This document shows positions 45,425 through 54,578 of a stretch of 64,000 nucleotides of DNA, one piece after another. The DNA comes from Aestuariivita sp. (GTDB lineage: Bacteria; Pseudomonadota; Alphaproteobacteria; Rhodobacterales; Rhodobacteraceae): NCBI GenBank assembly GCA_026709985.1, contig JAPORY010000044.1, forward strand, positions 1 through 64,000. The letters run 5' to 3'. Under the pieces are notes generated by a model. The model was given only the letters and a program-made list of their open reading frames with translations. It was not told where the DNA came from and did no database searches. Position 1 is the stretch's first letter; each line of letters opens with the position of its first letter. Made by a program: the position numbers and the translations under genes.

Positions 45425-46699
45425 CTATCGACGTGCCTTACAGTCCGTAAGCGGACAAACTAGGCATGTTGTACCGACCTCCATGGCCTTATCGTTTGAA
45501 AGGAACTCGTGTGGCACAATCAACATGCTCGACCGATAGACGGGATCGGCCGAGTAGTTGAGCGGCACGTGCGAATAGGCAACGGCATAACAGGTAAAGC
45601 ACTCAGCTCGACTTCCCATTTGTCTTACAACCCGCTTTAACGGCTGATGTGGACGAGAAAAAGCCGCGTATATCGGCCATATAGGGCAAGATGAGCCATA
45701 CCGCGAAACAGCAAAACCCTCAACTGGTTTGTAGGATAAAATCGAGCCAGAGGCATCGCACACCAACAGTCCGATACTCGTTCCCAAAGCAGTTTCGGGC
45801 ATCGCCACCAGACGCCGAAACATAACCTGCATAGAAACCGCAAAACGCTCACTCAGAGCGGCAGGATCAAGACCAAAGTGCTGCAAAGCCTCCAGCATTG
45901 CCGCTAAGGGTATCACGCGGGCATCGGCACGATACTGTTCTAAATACCCCTTTACCAGCTTGCGAGCAGTCTCGCTCTTCCATTCGCCGTAACCATCAAT
46001 AACGTCTTGCTCGGTGCATGATTCCTGCTCCAATTCTGAAAAATGATACTGACGAGAAGTTAGAAAATTCTCCATTTCGTCGACTGGCAGGGTAAGTGAC
46101 TCGCGATCCGCTTGCGATTGTTCGAGATAATCCACCAGTGATTTCGCACTTGCAGCAAGCCTTAAGCTATCCTCGTTCAAGTTGCGATGAAAGCGCGACA
46201 CCCAAACCGGGTCTAGATCGGACTGTTGTACAAGAATGGCAGACGTCGATCGGATTGAGGTGACAACTGATAACACCTCATGTAAAGCTGAACCCAGTTG
46301 TGGATCGTGCCGAATCCGATCCGAGAAAATTTCCACCATCTGTTCAAGCTCAAGTAGACGTCTTCGGCTTGTGGCTAAAATTTGCGCCCACCCTGGAAAA
46401 CGCCCGACGAACTCGGTCATTGAGTCGATCTCGGCTTCGAAATGACGCGCATTGGCCGCTGCCTCTAATAAACTGACCGTAACAGACGCTTTTGCCCCCT
46501 CAGCCAAAGCTGCAACATCAACTGCCAGCGCCCGTGCGATCGCGTTCAAACATTTGCCACCGATCCGTCTTCGATTGTGCTCAATCAAGCTAAGATAAGG
46601 AGCCGAAATCCCGACCATCTGCGCGAGCTCAGATTGGTTCATACCAGCCCGTCGACGATGTTCTCGGATTCGGCTACCCGTCAGCCCATCATCAATCAA
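45425..46699 (-). CDS. XRE-family regulator with DUF2083 (ScfR/RamB-like)
   Basis: A 424-residue regulator. An N-terminal helix-turn-helix (about 8-63: IREHRRRAGMNQSELAQMVGISAPYLSLIEHNRRR) is followed by a long helical middle and a DUF2083-type C-terminal region. The C-terminal part has a Cys cluster (CFTCYAV around 370, and CLVCPLTDC at the end), which may bind a metal or iron-sulfur centre. Related proteins (RamB, PrpR, ScfR) control acyl-CoA, propionate or acetate metabolism. It is divergent from the ABC importer operon, so it probably controls that operon. ATG 46699. Confidence 0.85.
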   Translation of the reverse strand: MIDDGLTGSRIREHRRRAGMNQSELAQMVGISAPYLSLIEHNRRRIGGKCLNAIARALAVDVAALAEGAKASVTVSLLEAAANARHFEAEIDSMTEFVGRFPGWAQILATSRRRLLELEQMVEIFSDRIRHDPQLGSALHEVLSVVTSIRSTSAILVQQSDLDPVWVSRFHRNLNEDSLRLAASAKSLVDYLEQSQADRESLTLPVDEMENFLTSRQYHFSELEQESCTEQDVIDGYGEWKSETARKLVKGYLEQYRADARVIPLAAMLEALQHFGLDPAALSERFAVSMQVMFRRLVAMPETALGTSIGLLVCDASGSILSYKPVEGFAVSRYGSSCPIWPIYAAFSRPHQPLKRVVRQMGSRAECFTCYAVAYSHVPLNYSADPVYRSSMLIVPHEFLSNDKAMEVGTTCLVCPLTDCKARR

Positions 46700-46754
46700 T
46701 GCTAAAACCCTCCGCTTAATCCTGCGCCATTTGCTGCAGTGCGACGTAACACAA

Positions 46755-46801
46755 TTTACAATATTTACATATATTCTTAACCAACAATTACAAAATAGTA
46801 A
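46755..46801. promoter_or_regulatory. Candidate operator region, TTTAC repeats
   Basis: An A/T-rich segment in the shared upstream region of the regulator and importer. TTTAC occurs at 46755-46759 and again at 46764-46768, and TTAC-(6)-GTAA is an inverted repeat at 46788-46801. Such repeats suit a dimeric HTH regulator. This is a prediction by eye. Confidence 0.4.
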
Positions 46802-46926
46802 ATTTTTGAGAAATACGTATTGATGCTCTTAAATAGAGAGGCCAATCTCGACGCTATTGAGATCAGTTGCGCTGCTCAACTGACTGCGGTCAATGCGTGA
46901 GCGCTTTAACATTTTAGGAGGAACTT

Positions 46927-48273
46927 ATGACGAAATCTCATGTCACGCGTCGTGGCATTCTTAAGAGCGGTACAGTGGCCGGAGCTGGTCTTGCCGTACC
47001 CACTATTTTTTCGGCAACGGATGCCTCGGCCTTTACCAACGAGCCTACCGGTGATTCGGTCGTACTCGGTTTTAACGTGCCACAAACCGGTCCCTACGCG
47101 GATGAAGGGGCTGACGAACTGCGTGCGTATGAATTAGCCGTGGAACATCTTAACGGTGAAGGCGACGGCGGAATGATGAGCACCTTTTCTTCAAAGGCAC
47201 TCTCCGGCAACGGCATCCTTGGTAAGAAAGTTACCTACGTCACTGGCGATACACAAACCAAGTCAGACGCAGCGAGGGCAAGCGCCAAGTCGATGATTGA
47301 AAAGGACGGCGCCATAATGATTACCGGGGGATCATCCTCGGGCGTTGCGGTTGCGGTTCAAGCGCTCTGCCAAGAAGCTGGCATAATCTTTATGGCTGGC
47401 TTGACCCATTCCAATGATACCACCGGCAAAGACAAAAGAGCCAACGGTTTCCGTCACTTCTTCAACTCTTACATGTCAGGCGCTGCTCTGGCACCAGTGC
47501 TTTCAGCAGCGTATGGAAATGACCGCAAGGCCTATCACCTAACCGCTGACTATAACTGGGGGTATACCACCGAAGAGGCGATAACGAGTTCAACCGAGGC
47601 CTTGGGTTGGGAGACAGTCAACGCAGTCAAGACCCCGCTGACGGAAACCGACTTTTCCGCATATATTGCACCCGTGCTGCAATCTGGCGCCGATGTGTTG
47701 GTTCTCAATCACTACGGCGGGAACATGGTTAACTCCTTGACCAATGCCGTTCAGTTCGGACTTCGCGATAAGCAAGTTAATGGCAAGAACTTTGAAGTGG
47801 TTGTACCATTGTATTCACGCCTCATGGCGAAGGGTGCTGGCGCCAACGTTAAGGGAATTTTTGGTTCCACCAATTGGCACTGGTCGCTTTCGGACGCTGG
47901 CTCACAAGCTTTCGTCAAATCTTTCGGTACCAAGTATGGCTTCCCGCCCTCACAGGCAGCACATACCTGCTATGTGCAGGCGATACTCTATGCAGATGCT
48001 GTGCAACGAGCTGGCTCATTTAACCCATGCGCGGTGGTTGAAGCCCTTGAAGGCTTTGAGTTTGATGGAATGGGTAATGGCCCAACGCTCTATCGCGCCG
48101 ATGATCACCAGTGCTTCAAGGACGTATTGGTCGTGAAAGGAAAGGAAAACCCAAGTTCCGAATTCGACTTACTTGAGATCGTTGAGGTGACCCCAGTTGA
48201 TCAGGTAATCTACCCACCGGACCACCCGCAATTTGCTGGCGGAGCGCTCGGCACCTGTAATCCAGGAGCTTAG
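46927..48273 (+). CDS. ABC transporter substrate-binding protein, amide/branched-chain type
   Basis: A 448-residue binding protein of the Peripla_BP_6/LivK fold. The N-terminus is Tat-like (THVTRRGILKSG followed by a hydrophobic stretch and DASA), so it may be exported folded. The mature part starts VVLGFNVPQTGPYADEGADEL, typical of the family. The ribosome site AGGAGGAACTT is strong. It is the first gene of a complete importer. The substrate cannot be read from sequence: amino acids, urea or short-chain amides are candidates, and the DUF2083 regulator nearby hints at organic acids or amides. Confidence 0.9.
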   Translation: MTKSHVTRRGILKSGTVAGAGLAVPTIFSATDASAFTNEPTGDSVVLGFNVPQTGPYADEGADELRAYELAVEHLNGEGDGGMMSTFSSKALSGNGILGKKVTYVTGDTQTKSDAARASAKSMIEKDGAIMITGGSSSGVAVAVQALCQEAGIIFMAGLTHSNDTTGKDKRANGFRHFFNSYMSGAALAPVLSAAYGNDRKAYHLTADYNWGYTTEEAITSSTEALGWETVNAVKTPLTETDFSAYIAPVLQSGADVLVLNHYGGNMVNSLTNAVQFGLRDKQVNGKNFEVVVPLYSRLMAKGAGANVKGIFGSTNWHWSLSDAGSQAFVKSFGTKYGFPPSQAAHTCYVQAILYADAVQRAGSFNPCAVVEALEGFEFDGMGNGPTLYRADDHQCFKDVLVVKGKENPSSEFDLLEIVEVTPVDQVIYPPDHPQFAGGALGTCNPGA

Positions 48274-48297
48274 GCGTCATCAAAGTTTCAAGGATTG

Positions 48298-48324
48298 GCT
48301 TCGTCCACATCTTCTGGACGAAGC
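48298..48324 (+). terminator. Intercistronic hairpin after the binding-protein gene
   Basis: A perfect ten-base stem (GCTTCGTCCA / TGGACGAAGC) with a seven-base loop, 25 bases after the binding-protein stop and 30 before the permease gene, with no T-run. Such hairpins commonly make a binding-protein transcript more abundant by partial termination or 3' protection. Confidence 0.75.
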
Positions 48325-48354
48325 GGTCCCTAAAACCACAGGTAGGAAAAGCGC

Positions 48355-49386
48355 ATGGACGCCATCATCCTGCAGATTATGAACGGTTTGGACAAAGGGT
48401 CAGCCTATGCACTGATCGCTCTCGGCCTCACCTTGATATTCGGCACGCTGGGAGTCGTAAATTTTGCGCACGGCGCTCTCTTCATGATCGGTGCCTTTTG
48501 TGCCGTCACCCTGAGTCGATTGTTAACCCTCAGCCATGAGGTAATCGACGAAACCAGAACCGACTTTCTCGGAAATCCGCTAAAGGTTGATGTGCCTTAC
48601 TTATACGACTTTTTCGGTACCGATGTTGGCAATGTCCTGATTGATTGGTCAGTCCCGCTCTCTATCATTTTTGCTTTTCCGATCATGATTGCCTTCGGCG
48701 TCATCATGGAACGCGGCCTGATCAAACATTTCTACAAGCGTCCTCACGCTGACCAAATTCTTGTAACGTTCGGCCTCGCAATTGTCCTGCAAGAAGTGAT
48801 CAAGTACTTCTTTGGGGCTAATCCGATCCCAACCCCCGCCCCTGCTGCCTTTGTCGGTAGCTTCGATTTCGGGGCGCTGTTGGGCTTTAATGCCAACCAA
48901 ATCATTTATCCGTATTGGCGCCTTGTCTACTTCCTGTTCGCGATCATCGTCATTGGGGTAGTCTTCGCGTTCCTACATTTGACAACGTTTGGAATGGTTG
49001 TCCGTGCCGGCATGGCAGACCGAGAAACTGTCGGATTACTCGGCATCAATATTGATCGCCGCTTCACCATAATGTTTGGGCTTGCAGCCGCCGTCGCAGG
49101 ACTGGCAGGCGTGATGTATACGCCCATCAACTCGCCCAATTACCACATGGGTATGGATTTCCTCGTGCTTAGCTTCGTCGTTGTCGTCGTCGGTGGGATG
49201 GGTAGCCTATCAGGCGCAGTCTTGGCTGGGTTCCTGCTTGGAATCCTGCAGAGTTTTGCCTCAATGGCAATCGTTATTGAAATGATCCCCGGTATCAATC
49301 AGGTCATCATTTATCTTGTGGCCATTATCATTCTGCTCACGCGCCCACGGGGCTTGATGGGCAAGAAGGGCGTCATGGAGGAATGA
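48355..49386 (+). CDS. Branched-chain-type ABC permease LivH-like
   Basis: 343 residues, around eight helices. The signature segments NGLDKGSAYALIALGLTLIFG and VVVVVGGMGSLSGAV match the LivH family. It pairs with the LivM-like subunit that starts three bases downstream. AGGTAGGAAA precedes ATG 48355. Confidence 0.93.
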   Translation: MDAIILQIMNGLDKGSAYALIALGLTLIFGTLGVVNFAHGALFMIGAFCAVTLSRLLTLSHEVIDETRTDFLGNPLKVDVPYLYDFFGTDVGNVLIDWSVPLSIIFAFPIMIAFGVIMERGLIKHFYKRPHADQILVTFGLAIVLQEVIKYFFGANPIPTPAPAAFVGSFDFGALLGFNANQIIYPYWRLVYFLFAIIVIGVVFAFLHLTTFGMVVRAGMADRETVGLLGINIDRRFTIMFGLAAAVAGLAGVMYTPINSPNYHMGMDFLVLSFVVVVVGGMGSLSGAVLAGFLLGILQSFASMAIVIEMIPGINQVIIYLVAIIILLTRPRGLMGKKGVMEE

Positions 49387-49389
49387 GCA

Positions 49390-50595
49390 ATGTTTGGGCT
49401 TACAAAAACCGACTTTAACCTCCTCTTGATTATCGCCATCTTGGTGCTACTCGCACCGTTCCTGCTTAATCCTTTCCCAGAAGGGTCGAAACTCGCGCAA
49501 TTCAATGGCGGTTATCCCGACCTGATGCAACGCTTTGTCATTTTTGGCATATTTGCAATCGGTTTCAATATTCTCTTCGGGCTGACTGGCTACTTAAGCT
49601 TTGGTCACGCGGCTTTCTTGGGCGTCGGTTCCTATTCCGCCGTGTGGATGTTTAAACTTCTCAGCATGAACATCATTCCCGCAATTCTGCTGGCGGTTAT
49701 TGTCGCGGGTATTTTTGCCCTAGTCATCGGGTATGTGTCGCTCCGTCGATCTGGGATTTATTTCTCCATTTTAACGCTAGCTTTTGCGCAAATGTCATTT
49801 GCATTGGCTTACTCCGTTTTGACGCCGATCACTGGCGGCGAAACCGGCTTGCAATTGGCCCTAGATGACCCTCGAGTTCTTGGGATACAAGTGACAGAGC
49901 AAGGAAACATTCCGGTACCGAGTTTGTTCGGATTGGAAATGCGCAGTTCGGCCGAATTAGCACTCGGACCATGGTTATTTACCTTTAATGTTGGCTATTA
50001 TGTATGTGCCTTGATCATGATGGCATCCTTCTATTTGGCGATCCGAATTTTTCGTTCGCCGTTCGGCATGATGCTTAGAGCCATTAAATCTAATCAACAA
50101 CGGCTGAATTATACCGGGCTGAACTCTCGCCCATATACCCTGGCGGCTTTCGTCATATCCGGAATGTACGCTGGCCTTGCTGGCGGGTTGATGGCATCAA
50201 TGGACCCGCTTGCTGGCGCTGAACGCATGTTTTGGACCGCAAGCGGCGAAGTTGTACTGATGACGATATTGGGCGGCGCTGGAACGCTAATCGGTCCCGT
50301 GCTCGGCGCTGGTATGATAAAATACATGGAAAATATTATTTCCAAAATCAACTCCGCCATTTTGCACGAATGGTTCTATTGGCTACCAGCAGGGTTAGAA
50401 GATTTTATGGTCGCCGTCGTCTATCCCTTCATCGGGAAGGGCTGGCACTTGACCCTCGGCATTATCTTTATGGCCGTTGTTATTTTTCTGCCCGGCGGGC
50501 TCGTTGAGGGCGGTCAACGCTTACTGAACTTAATTCGCCGACGCAAATCATCGTCCGCCGAACCCGCTAAAGATAATCTGACACCACCTGCATAA
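49390..50595 (+). CDS. Branched-chain-type ABC permease LivM-like
   Basis: 401 residues. Family core [16 protein letters not shown] and [16 protein letters not shown], and the coupling loop near [17 protein letters not shown], are clear. The charged C-terminal tail is cytoplasmic. GGAGGAATGAGCA precedes ATG 49390, overlapping the livH end. Confidence 0.93.
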   Translation: MFGLTKTDFNLLLIIAILVLLAPFLLNPFPEGSKLAQFNGGYPDLMQRFVIFGIFAIGFNILFGLTGYLSFGHAAFLGVGSYSAVWMFKLLSMNIIPAILLAVIVAGIFALVIGYVSLRRSGIYFSILTLAFAQMSFALAYSVLTPITGGETGLQLALDDPRVLGIQVTEQGNIPVPSLFGLEMRSSAELALGPWLFTFNVGYYVCALIMMASFYLAIRIFRSPFGMMLRAIKSNQQRLNYTGLNSRPYTLAAFVISGMYAGLAGGLMASMDPLAGAERMFWTASGEVVLMTILGGAGTLIGPVLGAGMIKYMENIISKINSAILHEWFYWLPAGLEDFMVAVVYPFIGKGWHLTLGIIFMAVVIFLPGGLVEGGQRLLNLIRRRKSSSAEPAKDNLTPPA

Positions 50596-50608
50596 GGAAC
50601 GTTCGTCC

Positions 50609-51364
50609 ATGAGTATGCTTGATGTCAGAAATGTCGGAAAACGATTTGGTGGTTTACAGGCTCTGTCTGACGTAAACCTTAGCATCGCTGAAAACACTGT
50701 GCACGCGATTATCGGCCCCAACGGAGCCGGAAAATCGACTCTTCTGAACTGTTTTGTGGGTAAATTAATCCCCGACACCGGATCTGTGATGTTTGACGGT
50801 CAATCGGTGCTCGGGCGCTCGCCGCACGAAATTAACCAACTTGGGATCTCGCGGGTATTTCAAACACCAGAGATTTTTGGCGATCTGACGATCATGGAAA
50901 ATATGATGATTCCCTGTTTTGCCAAGAGAGATGGTTCCTTTGAACTCAATGCACTTTCGGCAATCTCACGCCAAAAAGACATCATCGAACACGCCGAAGT
51001 GGTGCTTGAGGATATGAATATGGCCGACAAGCGCGATCTAACCGCAGCGACCATGTCTCGTGGCGATAAGCGACGGTTGGAAATCGGCATGTGCCTTTGC
51101 CAAGATCCTAAACTCTTGCTACTCGACGAGCCAACTGCTGGGATGGCCCGCGCCGACACCAACAAAACTATCGACCTATTGCAAGAGATACGCGATAAAC
51201 GAAAGGTAACGATTGCAATTATCGAACACGATATGCACGTTGTGTTTTCCTTGGCTGAGCGGATCACGGTTCTGGCACAAGGGTCACCGCTAGTCGAAGA
51301 TACACCTGAGAATATCAAGGGACACCCGAAAGTTCGCGAAGCGTACCTCGGGGAAAGCGTCTAA
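50609..51364 (+). CDS. ABC transporter ATPase LivG-like
   Basis: 251 residues with Walker A GPNGAGKST, the signature region (TMSRGDKRRLEIGMCL, where the usual LSGG is replaced by MSRGD), Walker B LLLLDEPTAGMA and the switch His in IIEHDMHVV. First of two ATPases of this importer. Confidence 0.93.
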   Translation: MSMLDVRNVGKRFGGLQALSDVNLSIAENTVHAIIGPNGAGKSTLLNCFVGKLIPDTGSVMFDGQSVLGRSPHEINQLGISRVFQTPEIFGDLTIMENMMIPCFAKRDGSFELNALSAISRQKDIIEHAEVVLEDMNMADKRDLTAATMSRGDKRRLEIGMCLCQDPKLLLLDEPTAGMARADTNKTIDLLQEIRDKRKVTIAIIEHDMHVVFSLAERITVLAQGSPLVEDTPENIKGHPKVREAYLGESV

Positions 51365-51376
51365 AGGAACAGAATA

Positions 51377-52132
51377 GTGGATCCCAAACCGGACTTTTCT
51401 CGAAACCAGAACACGGCCACTACCGCCCCAGCTTATTTGTCGGTTTGGGACGTCCATGCGTACTATGGCGAAAGCTACATTGTGCAAGGAATCTCGTTTA
51501 ATGTGCACGAAGGAGAAATTCTTGCCTTGCTCGGGCGTAATGGCGCCGGCAAGACCTCGACCCTGCGCTCAATTGCTCGCTTGGATAGTCCACAGGTCAC
51601 GCATGGTGAAATCTGGCTTGATCACCAACCGCTGCATACCGCTTCATCTTTTCAAGCGGCAACATTCGGGCTTGGGCTGGTGCCAGAGGATCGTCGAATC
51701 ATACCGGGATTAACCGTTGAAGAAAATATCAAATTAGCTCAAATTACCCCGCCAATTGGGTGGTCACTCGAACGACTGTATGAACTATTCCCGCGCTTGG
51801 GAGAGCGGCGTAATCAGGAAGGCACGACCCTCTCGGGCGGAGAGCAGCAGATGCTATCGATTGCGCGTGCACTCGCTCGCGATATCAAAGTCCTACTGCT
51901 TGATGAGCCTTACGAAGGCCTAGCGCCCGTCATCGTTGATGAAATTGAAAAAACTCTTGTCCATATTAAACAACAAGGTATGACCACCGTCATCGTCGAG
52001 CAGAATGCTGTTCGCGCTTTAGAACTTGCAGACCGTGCGGTTATACTTGATACGGGTGGTATTGTTTTTGACGGAACGGCATCCGAAGTCTTGGCGAATG
52101 ATGAACTGCGAGCAGAATATCTCGCAATCTAG
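51377..52132 (+). CDS. ABC transporter ATPase LivF-like
   Basis: 251 residues with Walker A GRNGAGKTS, signature LSGGEQQML, Walker B VLLLDEPYEGLAPV and a switch region VIVEQNAVRALE typical of LivF. The GTG start at 51377 follows AAAGGAACAGAATA. Second ATPase and probably last gene of the operon. Confidence 0.93.
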   Translation: MDPKPDFSRNQNTATTAPAYLSVWDVHAYYGESYIVQGISFNVHEGEILALLGRNGAGKTSTLRSIARLDSPQVTHGEIWLDHQPLHTASSFQAATFGLGLVPEDRRIIPGLTVEENIKLAQITPPIGWSLERLYELFPRLGERRNQEGTTLSGGEQQMLSIARALARDIKVLLLDEPYEGLAPVIVDEIEKTLVHIKQQGMTTVIVEQNAVRALELADRAVILDTGGIVFDGTASEVLANDELRAEYLAI

Positions 52133-52193
52133 TATTTTAAATTTCTTGTTGTTTCTTGACATCGCACTCGAATTGCGCACTCGCTGGCTCAAT

Positions 52194-52215
52194 TGACAGC
52201 ATACTGTCATTTTTG
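52194..52215 (+). terminator. Probable terminator of the importer operon
   Basis: TGACAG-CATA-CTGTCA, a six-base stem with a four-base loop at 52194-52209, followed directly by five T. It lies 60 bases past the LivF-like stop. A short stem makes it moderate in strength. Confidence 0.5.
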
Positions 52216-52245
52216 AACTGCGACAAAGCCGGCGCTGAAAATCAT

Positions 52246-52275
52246 TTGCATTCCTCACACAAATTACCATAATCT
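52246..52275 (+). promoter_or_regulatory. Candidate promoter for accB-accC
   Basis: TTGCAT at 52246-52251 and TAATCT at 52270-52275, spaced 18 bases, about 70 bases before accB. A reasonable sigma70-like match, not proved. Confidence 0.35.
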
Positions 52276-52346
52276 ATACGCCTTGATACCAGCCTCGTAA
52301 CGATGGCCCACTTACCCTGATTGGCTTTTGGAAAACAACGGAACTC

Positions 52347-52838
52347 ATGGTAAACCAGTCGCAATCTGACGATATCGCGTTCATCGAAGCACTTGCTGAA
52401 CTGTTACGAACGCATGATCTTTCGGACCTTGAAGTTGAGCGAGAACTCGGCGCTAACGAGTGCATACGCGTTTCCCTTAGCCGAGACATTAAGAGTACTG
52501 CCGACCTTTCTACCGAATTTGTTCCCCATACAGTGCCTCAAGGTAATGCTCTAGGGGAAAGGCTTGATCAACCTAACGATGCTCTGGAACAAATCACCAG
52601 TCACCCGGGCGCTGTTACCTCACCGATGGTCGGAACAGTTTATCTTCAGCCTGAACCCGACGCACCCGCATTTATTGATGTCGGGGATCAAGTCAAGAAG
52701 GGCGATACTCTGGTAATCGTCGAGGCAATGAAGACGATGAACCAAATACCAGCACCCGAGAGTGGAGAAGTCAAACAAATACTCGTAGAGGATGGCGAGG
52801 CGGTTGAGTATGGGACGCCTTTGGTCATTATCCAATAG
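52347..52838 (+). CDS. accB: Acetyl-CoA carboxylase biotin carboxyl carrier protein
   Basis: A 163-residue protein. The C-terminal biotinyl domain (about 90-163) holds the VEAMKTMN motif with the biotinylated Lys129. The N-terminal part is a short helix followed by a Pro-poor flexible linker; it docks on AccC. Biotin on AccB carries CO2 from AccC to the carboxyltransferase for fatty acid synthesis. accC follows at 12 bases. aroQ, which often comes first in alphaproteobacteria, is not adjacent here. Confidence 0.96.
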   Translation: MVNQSQSDDIAFIEALAELLRTHDLSDLEVERELGANECIRVSLSRDIKSTADLSTEFVPHTVPQGNALGERLDQPNDALEQITSHPGAVTSPMVGTVYLQPEPDAPAFIDVGDQVKKGDTLVIVEAMKTMNQIPAPESGEVKQILVEDGEAVEYGTPLVIIQ

Positions 52839-52850
52839 CGTGCCGATAAA

Positions 52851-54209
52851 GTGTTCAACAAAATCCTAATTGCCAATCGGGGTGAGATTGCTCTTCGAGT
52901 CGTAAGGGCCGCTCGTGAAATGGGCATTGCGACGGTTGCAGTGCATTCAACCGTTGACGCCGATGCGATGCATGTCCGTATGGCCGATGAAAGCGTTTGT
53001 ATCGGCCCCCCACCAAGCGCCGGAAGCTACTTGTCCGCCGCTGCTATCATGTCGGCTTGCGAAATTAGCGGTTCTGAAGCTATTCATCCGGGTTACGGGT
53101 TCTTAAGTGAGAACCCCTTATTTGCTGAGGTGGCCGCCGACCACGACATTACGTTCATCGGGCCGAGTGCCGAGCATATCAAAATTATGGGCGACAAGAT
53201 CACAGCGAAACGCTCCATGAAGGAACTCGGCGTACCCTGCGTGCCGGGTTCTGACGGAAGTATTGATACGATTGACGACGCATATGAGTTTTGCGACGAG
53301 ATCGGCTTTCCAGTGATCATTAAAGCAACCGCAGGTGGTGGCGGCCGCGGTATGAAGGTGGTCAAGCACCAATCAGAACTCACAAACGCCTTTAACACCG
53401 CTCGCGGTGAATGTCGCGCTGCTTTCGGCAATGATCAAGTGTATATTGAAAAATACTTAGAGAACCCTCGGCATATTGAGATACAAATTTTCGGCGACGG
53501 GCAAGGAAATGCCGTACATATTGGCGAGCGCGACTGCTCGCTGCAGCGTCGCCATCAAAAAGTTTTCGAAGAAGCCCCGAGTGCCGCAATATCATCCGAA
53601 GCTCGTGATACAATTGGACGTCTCTGCGCCGAAGCTGTAGCAGCAATAAAATATGCAGGAGCTGGAACGATTGAGTTCCTATATGATCAAGGGGAGTTCT
53701 ACTTCATCGAAATGAATACCCGCCTGCAGGTCGAGCATCCGGTTACTGAGGCCATCTTCGGAATAGACTTGGTTCGTGAGCAAATTCGCGTAGCGGCGGG
53801 TTTACCACTTTCGTTTACGCAAGAGAATCTTGAGATAAATGGTCACGCTATTGAAGTTCGCATCAATGCTGAAAAATTTCCTGAGTTCTCACCATGTCCG
53901 GGCCGCATTACACAATATCACGCACCAGGCGGGTTGGGGGTGAGAATGGATAGTGCTCTTTATGACGGTTATAGTGTTCCAGGACATTATGACTCGCTGA
54001 TTGCCAAATTGATTGTTCACGGTCGTGATCGCAAAGAAGCACTTGCAAGGCTGGATCGAGCGTTGAGCGAGTTAATTATTGACGGAATTGATACGACAAT
54101 CCCGTTGTTTCATGCGCTGCTCAAAGAGCCAGATATTCATTCTGGAAACTACACAATCAATTGGTTGGAGCACTGGCTTCAAACAAATCGAGCCGACTCA
54201 GCGGCCTAA
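52851..54209 (+). CDS. accC: Acetyl-CoA carboxylase biotin carboxylase
   Basis: 452-residue ATP-grasp enzyme that carboxylates biotin on AccB with bicarbonate and ATP. It opens with FNKILIANRGEIALRVVRAA. The glycine-rich lid GGGGRGMKVV, the HIGERDCSLQRRHQK stretch and the catalytic MNTRLQVEHPVTE are present, followed by the C-terminal domain. GTG 52851 is the only start near the accB stop. The length is standard. Confidence 0.97.
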   Translation: MFNKILIANRGEIALRVVRAAREMGIATVAVHSTVDADAMHVRMADESVCIGPPPSAGSYLSAAAIMSACEISGSEAIHPGYGFLSENPLFAEVAADHDITFIGPSAEHIKIMGDKITAKRSMKELGVPCVPGSDGSIDTIDDAYEFCDEIGFPVIIKATAGGGGRGMKVVKHQSELTNAFNTARGECRAAFGNDQVYIEKYLENPRHIEIQIFGDGQGNAVHIGERDCSLQRRHQKVFEEAPSAAISSEARDTIGRLCAEAVAAIKYAGAGTIEFLYDQGEFYFIEMNTRLQVEHPVTEAIFGIDLVREQIRVAAGLPLSFTQENLEINGHAIEVRINAEKFPEFSPCPGRITQYHAPGGLGVRMDSALYDGYSVPGHYDSLIAKLIVHGRDRKEALARLDRALSELIIDGIDTTIPLFHALLKEPDIHSGNYTINWLEHWLQTNRADSAA

Positions 54210-54578
54210 TGAGGCCAGACCACCATAGACGCTGTTCTTCCACTGAGAATTACGCGAAAACTGTAGCGGGCACGACGCTCAATTAATATATCGCCAACGT
54301 TATCATGATGTTTACCAATGTCTTGCCATGACTTCTTAAGGCGCAACAAGTGATGGATTTCGGTAAGTCAGGGCATGATTAGTTTGGCAACTAGCGTCTT
54401 CTTGTGCTTGATCATCGCACGGTGAAGCGTCAGTCCATCAGCAATCACGCCACTGTAGCCGAGAACGGATAGCCAAGGTTTTCATCAAGTTAAATTTCTC
54501 TACAAACCGACAGGTCCGTGCAAGTGACACCTTTTGTCTTTGGCTCTGACCGTCTTGTTTTGAATTACACAGTTCCGT
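54210..54578. pseudogene. Possible gene remnant, minus strand
   Basis: On the minus strand, one frame is protein-like for about 30 residues (SVLGYSGVIADGLTLHRAM and on), meets a stop, and then continues protein-like for about 55 residues ending TASMVVWPH just at the accC stop. This may be a broken gene or insertion-sequence relic. I do not recognise the protein, and chance cannot be excluded. No other gene is seen. Confidence 0.3.
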
